Below, in pieces: positions 8,972-17,810 of a DNA stretch of 64,000 nucleotides. The position numbers and the translations under genes were made by a program. Source of the DNA: Octadecabacter arcticus 238 (GTDB lineage Bacteria; Pseudomonadota; Alphaproteobacteria; Rhodobacterales; Rhodobacteraceae); contig NC_020908.1 of the NCBI RefSeq assembly GCF_000155735.2, forward strand, positions 4,897,501 to 4,961,500. The letters are read 5' to 3'. The notes below the pieces were generated by a model. It ran no database searches. It was not told the origin of the DNA and saw only the letters and a program-made list of their open reading frames with translations. Each line of letters starts with the position of its first letter. Positions within the stretch are counted from its first letter, which is position 1.

Positions 8972-10154
8972 GCGAATTAATCCTCTCGATCGCTACAATC
9001 GTCAAATCGTCTTCTAAGGGTCGGCCGCTGCGCCATTCTGTGAGCGCGTGGACAATCTTGTTTGGGATGTTTTGCGCGCCGGTACACGGGCTTGTTTCGG
9101 CGATGGTGCGCAGACGATCATTGCCGAATGCCTCGCGTTTCGGATTTTCCGCCTCGTTCGCGGCGTCCGAACAGATGATCAATGTCGCGTCGACATCGAA
9201 CTGATGCACGCCGTTTTCATAGGACGCGCTGCTGATCATCCCTACTGGGAAGCCCCCATCCCCGATCGCTTCGGCGACGCCGGAATGGTTGACACAAAAT
9301 GGCGATGGATACCCAGCTTGGCAATAATCCAGCCGACCTGATACTTTATCAATCACGCCACAAAACATTGTGAAATAGTCATCATTTTCAGATGCACCAA
9401 AGCGCGTATTAAGTTCTGCCACCATTGCTGCCGGGTCGGGCGCGTCATCGTTGTGCAGTGCTTTTCTGCAAAAGTACTCGGGTGTCACCAGATGCCCGAT
9501 CGCCACGGACAAAAGCGATGCGTGAACGCCGTGGCCCGATACATCGACGGCATAAAACCCAAGCTTATCAGGGCTTAAGGCAAAGCAACCGAACATGTCG
9601 CCGGAAACGATTGCTGAGGGGACAAATGCGGACGCGACGCGGAAGCCCATAATGTCGTCTTGAAGTTCGGGCAAAAGTTGGCGCTGGGCCGCCGCCGCCG
9701 CCCGCAGATCTTCTTGAATGCGCTCGTTATATGCCTCTAGGACGCGGGTGCGATCGGCAAGCTCACTAGCGTGATTGATCAGCCGTGTTGCAGTCCGGAT
9801 GCGTGTTTTAAGAATCGCGTTGCTGCCACCCTTCGTCATGAAATCGTCGACACCCGCCAGAAGTGCTTCGTTGCGCACCTCATTATCATCGGTCACGGTC
9901 AGCATGATAATGTGAACATAATGATCCAGATCCAACCCGCGAATTTGACGCGTCAACCCGATGCCGTCAAGGTTGGGCATTTGCAGATCACTAATCACGA
10001 TTTGGGCGTCAGTTTGCCGAACCAGTTCAAGCGCGGCTATGCCATCTTCAGCTGGAACAGCTTCATAGCCAAGTCCGTTAATCAGAGCACACAAATAGAG
10101 CTGCTGAATTTCGTCGTCTTCAGCCACAATGATTTTTAGCAGAGGAGCTAACAT
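8949..10154 (-). CDS. Response regulator with PP2C (RsbU/SpoIIE-like) phosphatase output
   Basis: A 401-residue protein in two parts. Residues 1-125 form a receiver domain with acidic D13-D14 and phosphoacceptor D56 (VISDLQMPNLDG). After a helical linker (about 125-165, RVLEAYNERIQEDLRAAAAA) comes a SpoIIE-type PP2C domain with the metal-binding patterns VSGDMFG, YAVDVSGHGVHA and ICSDAANEAENP. It should dephosphorylate the STAS protein when its receiver is phosphorylated, so it links a histidine kinase to the partner switch. The hybrid kinase at 15120-17627 is the obvious candidate partner. It heads the eight-gene minus-strand cluster. Confidence 0.88.
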   Translation of the reverse strand: MLAPLLKIIVAEDDEIQQLYLCALINGLGYEAVPAEDGIAALELVRQTDAQIVISDLQMPNLDGIGLTRQIRGLDLDHYVHIIMLTVTDDNEVRNEALLAGVDDFMTKGGSNAILKTRIRTATRLINHASELADRTRVLEAYNERIQEDLRAAAAAQRQLLPELQDDIMGFRVASAFVPSAIVSGDMFGCFALSPDKLGFYAVDVSGHGVHASLLSVAIGHLVTPEYFCRKALHNDDAPDPAAMVAELNTRFGASENDDYFTMFCGVIDKVSGRLDYCQAGYPSPFCVNHSGVAEAIGDGGFPVGMISSASYENGVHQFDVDATLIICSDAANEAENPKREAFGNDRLRTIAETSPCTGAQNIPNKIVHALTEWRSGRPLEDDLTIVAIERINSHDTHNKI

Positions 10155-10393
10155 GAATTTCTCTTTGTTTTCACTCGCGAAAGTTGTGGTTTAACATGGT
10201 CCCTAGGTCTCAATATATCAGGGTCATTTCTCTGTATGAATGGCGGTGGATTGCTGCTTTCGGTGTCAAGTGTAATTTGCAGTCGATTTTTAGTTGGGCT
10301 TCGCTCGTCCGACTTGGTTCGAAATAACACAGTGGTACGTACTTTGCGCCTGCGCGTGCGGCCTAGCGCGTGGCGCAAACGGACGCCGAACTA
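10155..10393. other. Upstream region of the partner-switch/glucan operon
   Basis: These 239 bases lie between the phosphatase start and the IS630 element and have no convincing reading frame. Any promoter of the eight-gene operon must be here or, before the IS insertion, in the response-regulator gene upstream. I could not pick a reliable -35/-10 pair. In the uninterrupted state the response-regulator stop was about 255 bases from the phosphatase start. Confidence 0.4.
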
Positions 10394-11500
10394 TACTCCT
10401 GCGCCTGAATTGACCTGACGATTTTGGGCCTGCGATTCACTTCGTCGCATGGCCAAAGGCGGTTCAGTCTGTATTTTGAGTTTATGAGCAAGCAATACAA
10501 AACAGTCTCCTTATCCGACGAGCAGCGCATAGCACTTGAAGCGCTTTGCCGCCGCCGCAAAGTTGACGCCCTTGTTTGGAAACGGGCGCGCGCGTTTCTT
10601 CTTTTGGACGCAGGAGAAGACGCCGGAACGGTTTGCCGGATTTTGGATATTGGCCCGACAGTTTTGACGGAGTGGCGATTTGCCTTTGCCGGTGCGGGAC
10701 TATCGTTTTTCGGTCTGAAGGACTACAGCCAGCGTCAGGGTCATTTGTCCGTCGTGCAAGAGCAGGCGGTGAGAGCCCATTTCACCGCGCAGCCTGCCCG
10801 CAATGCCGATGAGGTCTGTGCCTATGTTCTAGCCGAGTGCGACCAAAACTACAGCACGTCGGGAGCCGCCAAGCTGATGCGCCGCCTGGGGTTCGCGTAT
10901 AAGAAACCACAATTGCTGCCTGCACAGGCCGATGAAGCCAAGCAGGCTGCGTTTATTGCCAAATATGAGGCCCTGATGAACGGGTTGGCCGCAGATGAGA
11001 TGGTTGTCTTTTCGGACGCTGTCCACCCCGAACACCAGAGCCGCCCCGCCCATGGTTGGTTCCCCAAGGGACAAAAGACGGCCCTGAAGGCGACATCAGG
11101 GCGCAAGCGGCTCAACATTCAGGGCGCGCTTGACCTTGAGACTTTCCAGTTCACCTTTGTGGAAGGCGAGAAGATCAATGCCCAGACAACCCGACAGATG
11201 CTGGAAAAGTTGGAACGCAACAACCAAACCAAGACGGCCATCCACGTCTTTGTCGACAATGCCCGCTATCATCATGCCAAGATACTACAGCCATGGCTGG
11301 ACAGCCCAGAACGTCGGGTGAAGTTGCATTTCTTGCCAGCATATGCCCCGCACCTCAACCCGATCGAGCGTCTTTGGGGTGTTATGCACAAATGGGTCAC
11401 CCACAATCGGCACTATGCAACGTTCAACCAATTCACAGAGGCCATTTTCGACTTCTTCCGCAAGACCCTGCCAGAAAAATGGCCAGAGTTCCGCGACACC

Positions 11501-12585
11501 TTAGGCTCAAGTTTCAAATGCAACACTCAGAGCCCTTTGGGCATAGGATGTTGTGATGGACATACGAAGCAAGCACCTCAGCAGCGAGGACCGTGGCGTG
11601 ATATTAGCCGAGCATAATAGGGGCAGCAGTCAGCGGTTGATCGGCCAGCTTTTGCATCGCCCGGCGAGCACGATCTGCCGTGAGCTGGCGCGAGGTCGGC
11701 AGGAAGACGGCAGCTATTGCCCGCAAGCGGCGCGGCAGGCCTATGATGCCCGGCGTGCGCGCTGCCGCCGCGAGCGCAAGCTTGTGGAGGGGAGCGATCT
11801 TTATCGTTTCGTTCATGGCAAGCTCGTACATCTGCACTGGTCGCCTGAGCAGATTGCGCAGAGACTGCGTCTCATGAAGCCTGATGATCCATCCGCCCAT
11901 GTGAGCCATGAGACCATCTATGCCGCGATTTACGCGCAGCCACGTGGTGGGCTGAAGGCGGCGATGATCGAGGCGTTGCGTCAAGCGAAGCCTAAGCGTG
12001 GGCTCAAGCGCAGGACAGCGGCGGGCAGTGCTATGGTCCCGGAATCATTGCGCATTATCAACCGCCCTGAAGAGATCGAAGCGCGACTGGTACCAGGCCA
12101 TTGGGAGGGCGACCTCATCAAGGGCGCATTCAATCGCTCGTCAGTGGGGACCTTGGTCGAGCGCAAGACACGCTTTGTCATTCTTTGCAAAATGGACGGC
12201 AATGGGGCCGAGGCCGCGCTCGACAGCTTCACCCGCCAGATGAGACGACTACCCGCTGCTTTGCGCAAGAGCATGACCTACGACCGCGGCTCCGAAATGG
12301 CCTGCCACCCCGAACTCGCCAGACGGTTGAAGATCGATATCTGGTTCTGCGATCCGCATGCGCCTTGGCAGCGTGGCAGCAACGAGAACACCAACGGACT
12401 GCTGCGTCAGTACATGCCCAAAGGAACTGACCTGAACGGTGCAAGCCAAACATGGCTGAACGACGTTGCAAACCTGATGAACAACCGTCCGAGAAAAACT
12501 CTCGGTTGGAGAACACCCGCTGAAGCCATGGCCGACGAAATCGCGGCCTTCAAATCAACCGTTGCACTTGATGTTTGAATCCAAG
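11501..12585 (+). mobile_element. IS30-family element, copy 1 (complete)
   Basis: The element is 1085 bp, from TTAGGCTCAAG to GAATCCAAG, with imperfect inverted ends. It is flanked by CACC on both sides (11497-11500 and 12586-12589). Joining the flanks restores the IS630 transposase frame, so this is a clean insertion younger than the IS630 element. Copy 2 at 25124-26208 has the same length. Confidence 0.92.
11553..12578 (+). CDS. IS30-family transposase
   Basis: A 341-residue transposase of the usual IS30 size. The N-terminal helix-turn-helix region (DRGVILAEHNRGSSQRLIG, STICRELARGR) binds the ends. The catalytic region has GHWEGDLIKGA, TYDRGSEMACHPE and PWQRGSNENTNGLLRQYMPK with the DDE residues. 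It may start at GTG 11553 or ATG 11556. It has no frameshift and differs only slightly from the copy at 25176. Confidence 0.92.
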   Translation: MMDIRSKHLSSEDRGVILAEHNRGSSQRLIGQLLHRPASTICRELARGRQEDGSYCPQAARQAYDARRARCRRERKLVEGSDLYRFVHGKLVHLHWSPEQIAQRLRLMKPDDPSAHVSHETIYAAIYAQPRGGLKAAMIEALRQAKPKRGLKRRTAAGSAMVPESLRIINRPEEIEARLVPGHWEGDLIKGAFNRSSVGTLVERKTRFVILCKMDGNGAEAALDSFTRQMRRLPAALRKSMTYDRGSEMACHPELARRLKIDIWFCDPHAPWQRGSNENTNGLLRQYMPKGTDLNGASQTWLNDVANLMNNRPRKTLGWRTPAEAMADEIAAFKSTVALDV

Positions 12586-12692
12586 CACCGTCACCGACAA
12601 CTTCCGCGTCATATCGCTCAAGGAATACAAAGTGATTTGAGGGGAAAACCTCAGGTCAATTCAGGCGCGGGAGTATATCCGATTGGGCAGCT

Positions 12693-13307
12693 CTAAAATA
12701 GGCCGGCTTCACGCGCGATCATGGCCGCTTGTGTGCGGTTTGCCGCGCCAACTTTGCGGTATAACGTTTTCATGTGCAGTTTGACCGTCGGTTCCTGAAT
12801 TTCCAGATCACGTGCAATTTGCTTGTTGGACTTGCCTTCGGTCAGCCCCTTCAGCACTTGCAATTCACGTTCAGTCAGCTTGTCCGCGAGGGGGTTGGCT
12901 GGCGTCTTCTCAATGGCTGTCATGAAATCAATTGGCGCGTATTGTTCGCCCATCGCCATAAATTTAATGGCGTTAATCAGTGACTTCGCAGGAAGGGACT
13001 TCGGAATGAACCCCGCCGCGCCAGCTTTTAGCGCGTCTTCGGCAATTTTTTTGCTCGCTTCACCTGACATCAACGCAACACGATGCCCATCGCCGAATGC
13101 AATAGCGGCCTTAAGCCCATCAAGCCCGTTCATGCCGGGCATATTATAATCGAGCAAAATCAGATCGTAAGGAGCATCCGCTTCGATCCGCGCGGCAGCC
13201 TCATCAAAAGTGCCGACTGCTACTGTTTGAAAACTGCCTTCATTTTCTAGAAACTGAACCAGCATATCCCTTAACAAGTCGTGGTCGTCGGCGATCAAAA
13301 CTTTCAT
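12693..13307 (-). CDS. NarL/FixJ-type response regulator
   Basis: A 204-residue DNA-binding response regulator. The receiver domain has D7-D8 and phosphoacceptor D53 (LILLDYNMPGMNG). The C-terminal LuxR-type HTH (LTERELQVLKGLTEGKSNKQ, then TVKLHMKTLYRK) spans about 140-200. It is divergent from galU and, before the IS630/IS30 insertion, was the gene next upstream of the receiver-phosphatase. It probably answers to the hybrid kinase at 15120. A near-duplicate with about 25 substitutions stands alone at 56931-57545. Confidence 0.9.
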   Translation of the reverse strand: MKVLIADDHDLLRDMLVQFLENEGSFQTVAVGTFDEAAARIEADAPYDLILLDYNMPGMNGLDGLKAAIAFGDGHRVALMSGEASKKIAEDALKAGAAGFIPKSLPAKSLINAIKFMAMGEQYAPIDFMTAIEKTPANPLADKLTERELQVLKGLTEGKSNKQIARDLEIQEPTVKLHMKTLYRKVGAANRTQAAMIAREAGLF

Positions 13308-13550
13308 TTATGACTCCTTTGGACCCAAGATGCCTAGCCCTGAACTGTGACAAATTTATGGCGCGGATACACTTTTTTTGTGACGTACCCACCTGTTCGA
13401 ATAGGAGTTTAACCATATAGGCATGTAGTGATTGCCACAAGGCTGTTTACATCGCCGTCTGCGCTACCCTGCTGTCCGCCTGTCCAGTTGATCGATCCGG
13501 CTGAATTGATCGATAAAAGGTTAACCGATCATTAATTATGGGCAGCCCAA
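13308..13550. promoter_or_regulatory. Divergent intergenic region, response regulator / galU
   Basis: This 243-base gap between two divergently transcribed genes must hold both promoters. AGGAGT lies seven to nine bases before the response-regulator ATG. No strong ribosome binding site precedes galU. AT-rich runs near 13380 and 13530 could be promoter elements, but I cannot assign boxes with confidence. Confidence 0.45.
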
Positions 13551-14438
13551 ATGACACATATCCGCAAAGCCGTTTTCCCCGTCGCTGGAATGGGGACTCG
13601 TTTTCTCCCCGCAACCAAAACGATCCCGAAAGAGATGCTAACGCTCATTGACCGTCCCCTAATCCAATACGCGGTTGATGAAGCCCGCGAAGCTGGGATC
13701 GAAGAATTCATTTTTGTATCCGCCGCCGGAAAGGGCGCCTTGGAGGATTATTTTGATACCGCAGCTGCACTTGAGCATCGCTTGCGGGCGGCCGGTAAGA
13801 ACGACGCCCTCGCGGCGCTCGGACGGACACGGATGTCGGAAGGGTCGCTGACTATTCTGCGACAGGCACAGCCTTTAGGGTTGGGTCATGCCGTTCGACA
13901 GGCAAAGCATTTGATCGGCAATGAACCTTTTGCTGTCTTGCTGCCTGACGACGTCATCAAAGGTAAGCGCGGCGCATTGGCGCAAATGGTCCAAGCCCAC
14001 CGCAACATTGGCGGCCACATGGTCGCGACCATGGATGTGCCGCGTGTCGATACCAGTAAATACGGTGTCTTGGATATCGACCACGAAAACGGTCGCATCT
14101 CTCATGCGCGCGGATTGGTTGAAAAACCGCGTGCCGATATCGCCCCATCAACCAAGGCTGTCGTCGGGCGTTACATCCTTGACAGTGCCATTTTTGATCG
14201 CCTCAACAATCTCGGGCCCGGCGCTGGTGGTGAATTACAGCTGACAGACGCAATCAATGCGGACGTCGCTTCGGTCGGTGTGACTGGATACCGTTTTGAA
14301 GGTGAGCGTTTTGATTGTGGCTCTGTACAGGGCTTCGTGCAGGCCACGGTGGCCTTTGCATTGGATCGGGCTGACCTGCGCGATGACTTCGGGACGTTCG
14401 TGGATGACCGCCGCAAATCATTTCGTATGCTGGCGTAA
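13551..14438 (+). CDS. galU: UTP-glucose-1-phosphate uridylyltransferase
   Basis: A 295-residue cytoplasmic enzyme making UDP-glucose from UTP and glucose-1-phosphate. The nucleotide-binding signature GMGTRFLPATKTIPKEM is at residues 14-30, followed by the sugar-binding segments LPDDVIKG, EKPRADIAPS and GAGGELQLTDAI, all usual in GalU. Length and start are normal. The product is the likely sugar donor for the GT2 enzyme of the minus-strand operon, which gives metabolic sense to the cluster. Confidence 0.93.
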   Translation: MTHIRKAVFPVAGMGTRFLPATKTIPKEMLTLIDRPLIQYAVDEAREAGIEEFIFVSAAGKGALEDYFDTAAALEHRLRAAGKNDALAALGRTRMSEGSLTILRQAQPLGLGHAVRQAKHLIGNEPFAVLLPDDVIKGKRGALAQMVQAHRNIGGHMVATMDVPRVDTSKYGVLDIDHENGRISHARGLVEKPRADIAPSTKAVVGRYILDSAIFDRLNNLGPGAGGELQLTDAINADVASVGVTGYRFEGERFDCGSVQGFVQATVAFALDRADLRDDFGTFVDDRRKSFRMLA

Positions 14439-14560
14439 ACCTCGAACCTGTCCAAAGGGGTAGGGGTCCTATCCGAAATGGAGCGATGTTACCCCGATGC
14501 CTCAAGGCATTCAGTGGCGGTCGGTGTCAAACAATAATTCTTAAATCAAAGGATGATACT

Positions 14561-15076
14561 ATGTTCTTGCGTTTTTTTCGGACTATTTTCGGCACGTTTC
14601 TCGCGCTCTGCATCGGGACCTTTGCGATGGCAGAGGACTTACAGGTGCTCACAGGCCCGGTGATACTCACAATATCGGGCGACCTAGATCTAGAGGATGA
14701 CGGCGACACTGTCGTTTATGACCGCGCAGCCCTTATGGCACTACCTGCCACAACTTTTGAAACAAGCACGGTCTGGACTGATGGTGTTTCAAGTTTTACT
14801 GGTGTTTCGCTGCAAACTTTGGCTCTTAAAATAGGCGTGAAACACGGTCGGTTCTTGGCAACGGCAATTAATGACTACACTGTCGAAATCCCGATGAGCG
14901 ACGCGGTTGAAGGCGGCCCGATCATTGCCTACCTAATGGACGGAAATGAGATGTCGATACGCGACAAAGGCCCGCTTTGGGTCATCTATCCGTACGATAG
15001 CGACGCAGACTTTCGCTCCGAGGTCGTCTTTTCACGTAGCATCTGGCAACTCGACAGGCTGGAAATCCTTCGCTAA
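14561..15076 (+). CDS. Periplasmic molybdopterin-fold (oxidoreductase-like) protein
   Basis: A 171-residue protein with a signal peptide ending at AMA (residue 23), so periplasmic. The remainder fits the small 'oxidoreductase molybdopterin-binding' fold: VYDRAALMALPATTFETSTV, then FTGVSLQTLALKIG and KGPLWVIYPYD. I see no cysteine in the mature part, so the classical molybdenum-ligating Cys is absent and catalysis is doubtful. ATG 14561 has AAAGGAT nine bases upstream, which rules against the longer frame from 14486. It lies 43 bases before the hybrid kinase gene and may act as its periplasmic partner or ligand sensor. Confidence 0.75.
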   Translation: MFLRFFRTIFGTFLALCIGTFAMAEDLQVLTGPVILTISGDLDLEDDGDTVVYDRAALMALPATTFETSTVWTDGVSSFTGVSLQTLALKIGVKHGRFLATAINDYTVEIPMSDAVEGGPIIAYLMDGNEMSIRDKGPLWVIYPYDSDADFRSEVVFSRSIWQLDRLEILR

Positions 15077-15119
15077 CCCTGTCCGTGAAGTCATAAAGGC
15101 CACTTGAAGGGATACACGC

Positions 15120-17627
15120 GTGACATTCAATCGACTGAAATGGGTGAGAATGGACCGCTTTTTTGCACTCATTGCGGTCCTGTTTGCGATCGCAGCTATT
15201 TCGTTATTGACCGTTAATGTCTCTAGAGAAATTCAATGGTTGGGGTCGGCGAGACATGACAACCTTGAGTGGTTTTTGGTCCAGTTAGAGGTCGAATTCC
15301 TCGAATTCTCACAACAGACCTTGCAGGATCCTATTGACATTATTCAGCTTCGTGAAGAATTCGATATTTTCTTTAGCCGTGTCATGACAATTCGGGATGG
15401 GTCCTTTTTTGAAGATCTTCGCATGGATAAGATATCGAATGAACAGATCAATGCTTTGATCTCTTTTGTAGATCAATCTGCGACTTTTGTTGATGCACCC
15501 GATTATGAATTGCTGCGAAACATGCCTGAACTTGTGTCGAACATCACTGATGTCCGACCCATCGTCGGGATACTGAGCAACTCGGCAGTGGACTTCTTCG
15601 CGCAGGCGGCGGATGGTCATCGCTTGGCGGTTGGCCGAACGATGATCCAGTTGGCAATCGCGATCGCAGTGCTGATCATTGTGCTGGCTTTGGCAATTTT
15701 GTACCTTATCCGTCTCAATAGAGGTATGTACCTCAGTGAGCGCGAGAAAAGTCAGGCAATGACACGTATGAAGATGGTTATTGGCACGTCGTTGGACGGC
15801 GTTGTGGTGTGCGATCTAGACGGCAAAATTCTCGAATTAAGCCGTGCCGCCGAAGCCATCTTTGGTTATAGCGAGGCGGCTGTTTTGGGTCGGAACTTTG
15901 GGTCGGTCATTGTTCCGAATCATTTGTGCGCTGCCCAAGATGCGGGCATGGCACGTATGAAAATGGGCGGTGATAAGAAGGTCATCGGCAAAGGTCGTGT
16001 GCAACTTGAAGCCCAGCATAAAGACGGTCATATATTTCCTGTCGAGATCGCGATTCAGAGCGCAACGACTGACGAGGGCGAGATTTTCATCGCATTCCTG
16101 CGTGACATTTCCCGCCGTGTCAAAGCGGAGGCTGCGCTCGTCACGGCACGAGACAAGGCGCTTGCCAGCGAAAAAATGAAGACAGAATTTCTAACCACAA
16201 TGAGCCACGAAATCCGCACCCCGTTGAATGGGTTATTAGGCAGCATGGCCCTGTTGCGCGACACCGCCCTGACTGAAAACCAGGACCGCTACATAAGCTA
16301 TATGGAAACGTCAGGTCGTCTGTTGCTGAGCCATGTTTCTAATGTCTTGGACATCACAAGTTATGATGTAGGAAAATTGAATACGAACATCGAACCAATG
16401 AATATTTCTGAATTGATGCAAGACATTGTCGATAGCCAAAGCGGCACCGCCTTCACGAACAAGACGTCTTTGGTCTGGGGCTGGAATGGTCCTAAGATGG
16501 ACTGGATATTTTCTGATCACGAACGCCTACAGCATGTCATGATGAACCTCGTCGGCAATGCGGTGAAATTTACAAGGTGCGGAAAAGTGTCGGTCATGAT
16601 CGAAAGTTTTGGTAAATCGGATGGTGCGAGATTGCGGATCAGCATCGCCGATACGGGGCAGGGCATGACCGAAGATCTCGCCAAGCGGGTCTTTGATGAC
16701 TTTGTTACGGGCAATACGGCCTATGATCGTGAAGTTGGCGGAACCGGCCTCGGCCTGAGCATCGCGAAGCGTTTTGTGAACGCGCTTGGTGGCGAAATTG
16801 GCGTCCGAAGTATTGTCGACGAAGGCAGCACATTCTGGTTCGAATTGCCCGTCCGCGAAGCCGAATCGCCGAAGTTTGCCCCCGCTCAAATCAATAACCT
16901 CCGGCCGAGCCGATCGCTCAAGGTGCTTTTGGTGGAAGACAATGAAATTAACCGAACTGTGGCCCATGAAATGCTGCTGGCAGACGGGCATACTGTCGTT
17001 GAAGCAAATGACGGCTTTGAGGGCGTTGAAATGTCCAAGACAGAAGAATTTGATATTATCCTCATGGATATCAGCATGCCTGTTATGGACGGGCGCGCCG
17101 CGACCCGTATGATCCGTGCCGATGGTGGCGCGTCAGCGAATACCGCAATTTTTGCGTTGACAGCGAACGCGATGATTGAGGAGCAAGAAGAATTCTTGAA
17201 GGATGGAATGGATGGTATTCTTACCAAACCATTGTCCCGCAAAGCGCTTCGCGGGGTTTTAAACAAAACAAGGCGCCCGGCCGATGACGATAACGCCATC
17301 CTGATCAATCATAGCCATAGCGCGGAAACCCGTGAGGCCTTGGGCGAAGAAACGTTCGTCAAGCTGCGCTCACGCTTTATCAGCGAAGTGGACGAGTTAC
17401 TTGCTTGGCTGGGCACGGATGAGACGCACGACTTCCTTGAGGTCGCGTCGCGGTCTCATAAAGTCGCTGGAAGTGCGGCCGTGTTTGGGGCGGATCGGCT
17501 TCAAGAGACCTTGAAGGCGATTGAGACATCAGCAAAACGCGGCGAAAGCCAAGGCATCCAAGAACGGACCAAGGCCGCGGGCTCCGTTTGGCAACGTACC
17601 CAGTCTGAGCTGATTTCTAAGATGTGA
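15120..17627 (+). CDS. Hybrid sensor histidine kinase (PAS-HisKA-HATPase-REC-HPt)
   Basis: An 835-residue inner-membrane kinase. Membrane segments at about 14-32 and 174-198 enclose a periplasmic sensor of about 140 residues with no recognised family. Then come a PAS domain (about 217-330), HisKA with H363 (MSHEIRTPLNG), HATPase (N box around 476-483, G boxes SIADTGQGM and GGTGLGLS), a receiver with D650 (ILMDISMPVMDG) and an HPt domain with H780 (SRSHKVAGSAAVFG). The full His-Asp-His chain can pass phosphate to a separate regulator; both 12693-13307 and the receiver-phosphatase are candidates. It starts at GTG 15120 with GAAGGGAT before it; ATG 15150 is the alternative. Confidence 0.92.
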   Translation: MTFNRLKWVRMDRFFALIAVLFAIAAISLLTVNVSREIQWLGSARHDNLEWFLVQLEVEFLEFSQQTLQDPIDIIQLREEFDIFFSRVMTIRDGSFFEDLRMDKISNEQINALISFVDQSATFVDAPDYELLRNMPELVSNITDVRPIVGILSNSAVDFFAQAADGHRLAVGRTMIQLAIAIAVLIIVLALAILYLIRLNRGMYLSEREKSQAMTRMKMVIGTSLDGVVVCDLDGKILELSRAAEAIFGYSEAAVLGRNFGSVIVPNHLCAAQDAGMARMKMGGDKKVIGKGRVQLEAQHKDGHIFPVEIAIQSATTDEGEIFIAFLRDISRRVKAEAALVTARDKALASEKMKTEFLTTMSHEIRTPLNGLLGSMALLRDTALTENQDRYISYMETSGRLLLSHVSNVLDITSYDVGKLNTNIEPMNISELMQDIVDSQSGTAFTNKTSLVWGWNGPKMDWIFSDHERLQHVMMNLVGNAVKFTRCGKVSVMIESFGKSDGARLRISIADTGQGMTEDLAKRVFDDFVTGNTAYDREVGGTGLGLSIAKRFVNALGGEIGVRSIVDEGSTFWFELPVREAESPKFAPAQINNLRPSRSLKVLLVEDNEINRTVAHEMLLADGHTVVEANDGFEGVEMSKTEEFDIILMDISMPVMDGRAATRMIRADGGASANTAIFALTANAMIEEQEEFLKDGMDGILTKPLSRKALRGVLNKTRRPADDDNAILINHSHSAETREALGEETFVKLRSRFISEVDELLAWLGTDETHDFLEVASRSHKVAGSAAVFGADRLQETLKAIETSAKRGESQGIQERTKAAGSVWQRTQSELISKM

Positions 17628-17677
17628 AATTAACGGAATTATGCGCGGTGCCAATCGGGCAAAGTTGACTGTGTCTG

Positions 17678-17696
17678 GGCCCCTCAAGGCGGGGCC
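17678..17696 (+). terminator. Possible transcription stop hairpin after the hybrid kinase
   Basis: GGCCCC and GGGGCC are separated by TCAAGGC, giving a 6-bp GC stem 51 bases after the kinase stop. There is no clear T-tract behind it, so it is a weak intrinsic terminator at best. Confidence 0.35.
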
Positions 17697-17810
17697 TCAA
17701 AGCTTGAAAGCTTCGCGTAAAATATTTGGAGTTTGTGCATGCCGCGGGCTGTGAGGCGGGGCTCACCCCCCGTTCTAAAGAGCGCCCCCAGGATGTTTTC
17801 AAAGCAAAGA

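Larger units (their letters stand above)
10484..12640 (+). pseudogene. IS630 transposase, interrupted by IS30
   Basis: The frame begins MSKQYKTVSLSDEQRIALEA and contains an N-terminal winged-helix region, then the DDE core (VVFSDAVHPEHQ, HVFVDNARYHHAK, and APHLNPIERLWGVMH with the Glu). It is open to FRDT, where IS30 enters at 11501. The missing last residues (VTDNFRVISLKEYKVI) resume at 12590 and stop at 12640. The intact copy at 47990-49057 shows that only about 17 C-terminal codons are displaced. The interrupted protein would gain a short tail from IS30 sequence; whether it stays active is unknown. Confidence 0.88.
10394..12675 (+). mobile_element. IS630-family element, copy 1, split by IS30
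   Basis: Terminal repeats TACTCCTGCGCCTGAATTG (left) and the complementary GGCGCGGGAGTA (right) are flanked by TA on both sides (10392-10393, 12676-12677), the expected IS630 target duplication. Removing the IS30 insert and its 4-bp duplication leaves 1193 bp, exactly the length of the intact copy at 47955-49147. The element sits between the response-regulator gene and the phosphatase operon. Confidence 0.92.

Noticed and set aside
13240..13440. Plus/minus shadow frames over the response regulator and its duplicate (for example ending in GSVSRK)
   Set aside because: They recur at both loci only because they lie on the other frame of the duplicated regulator gene.
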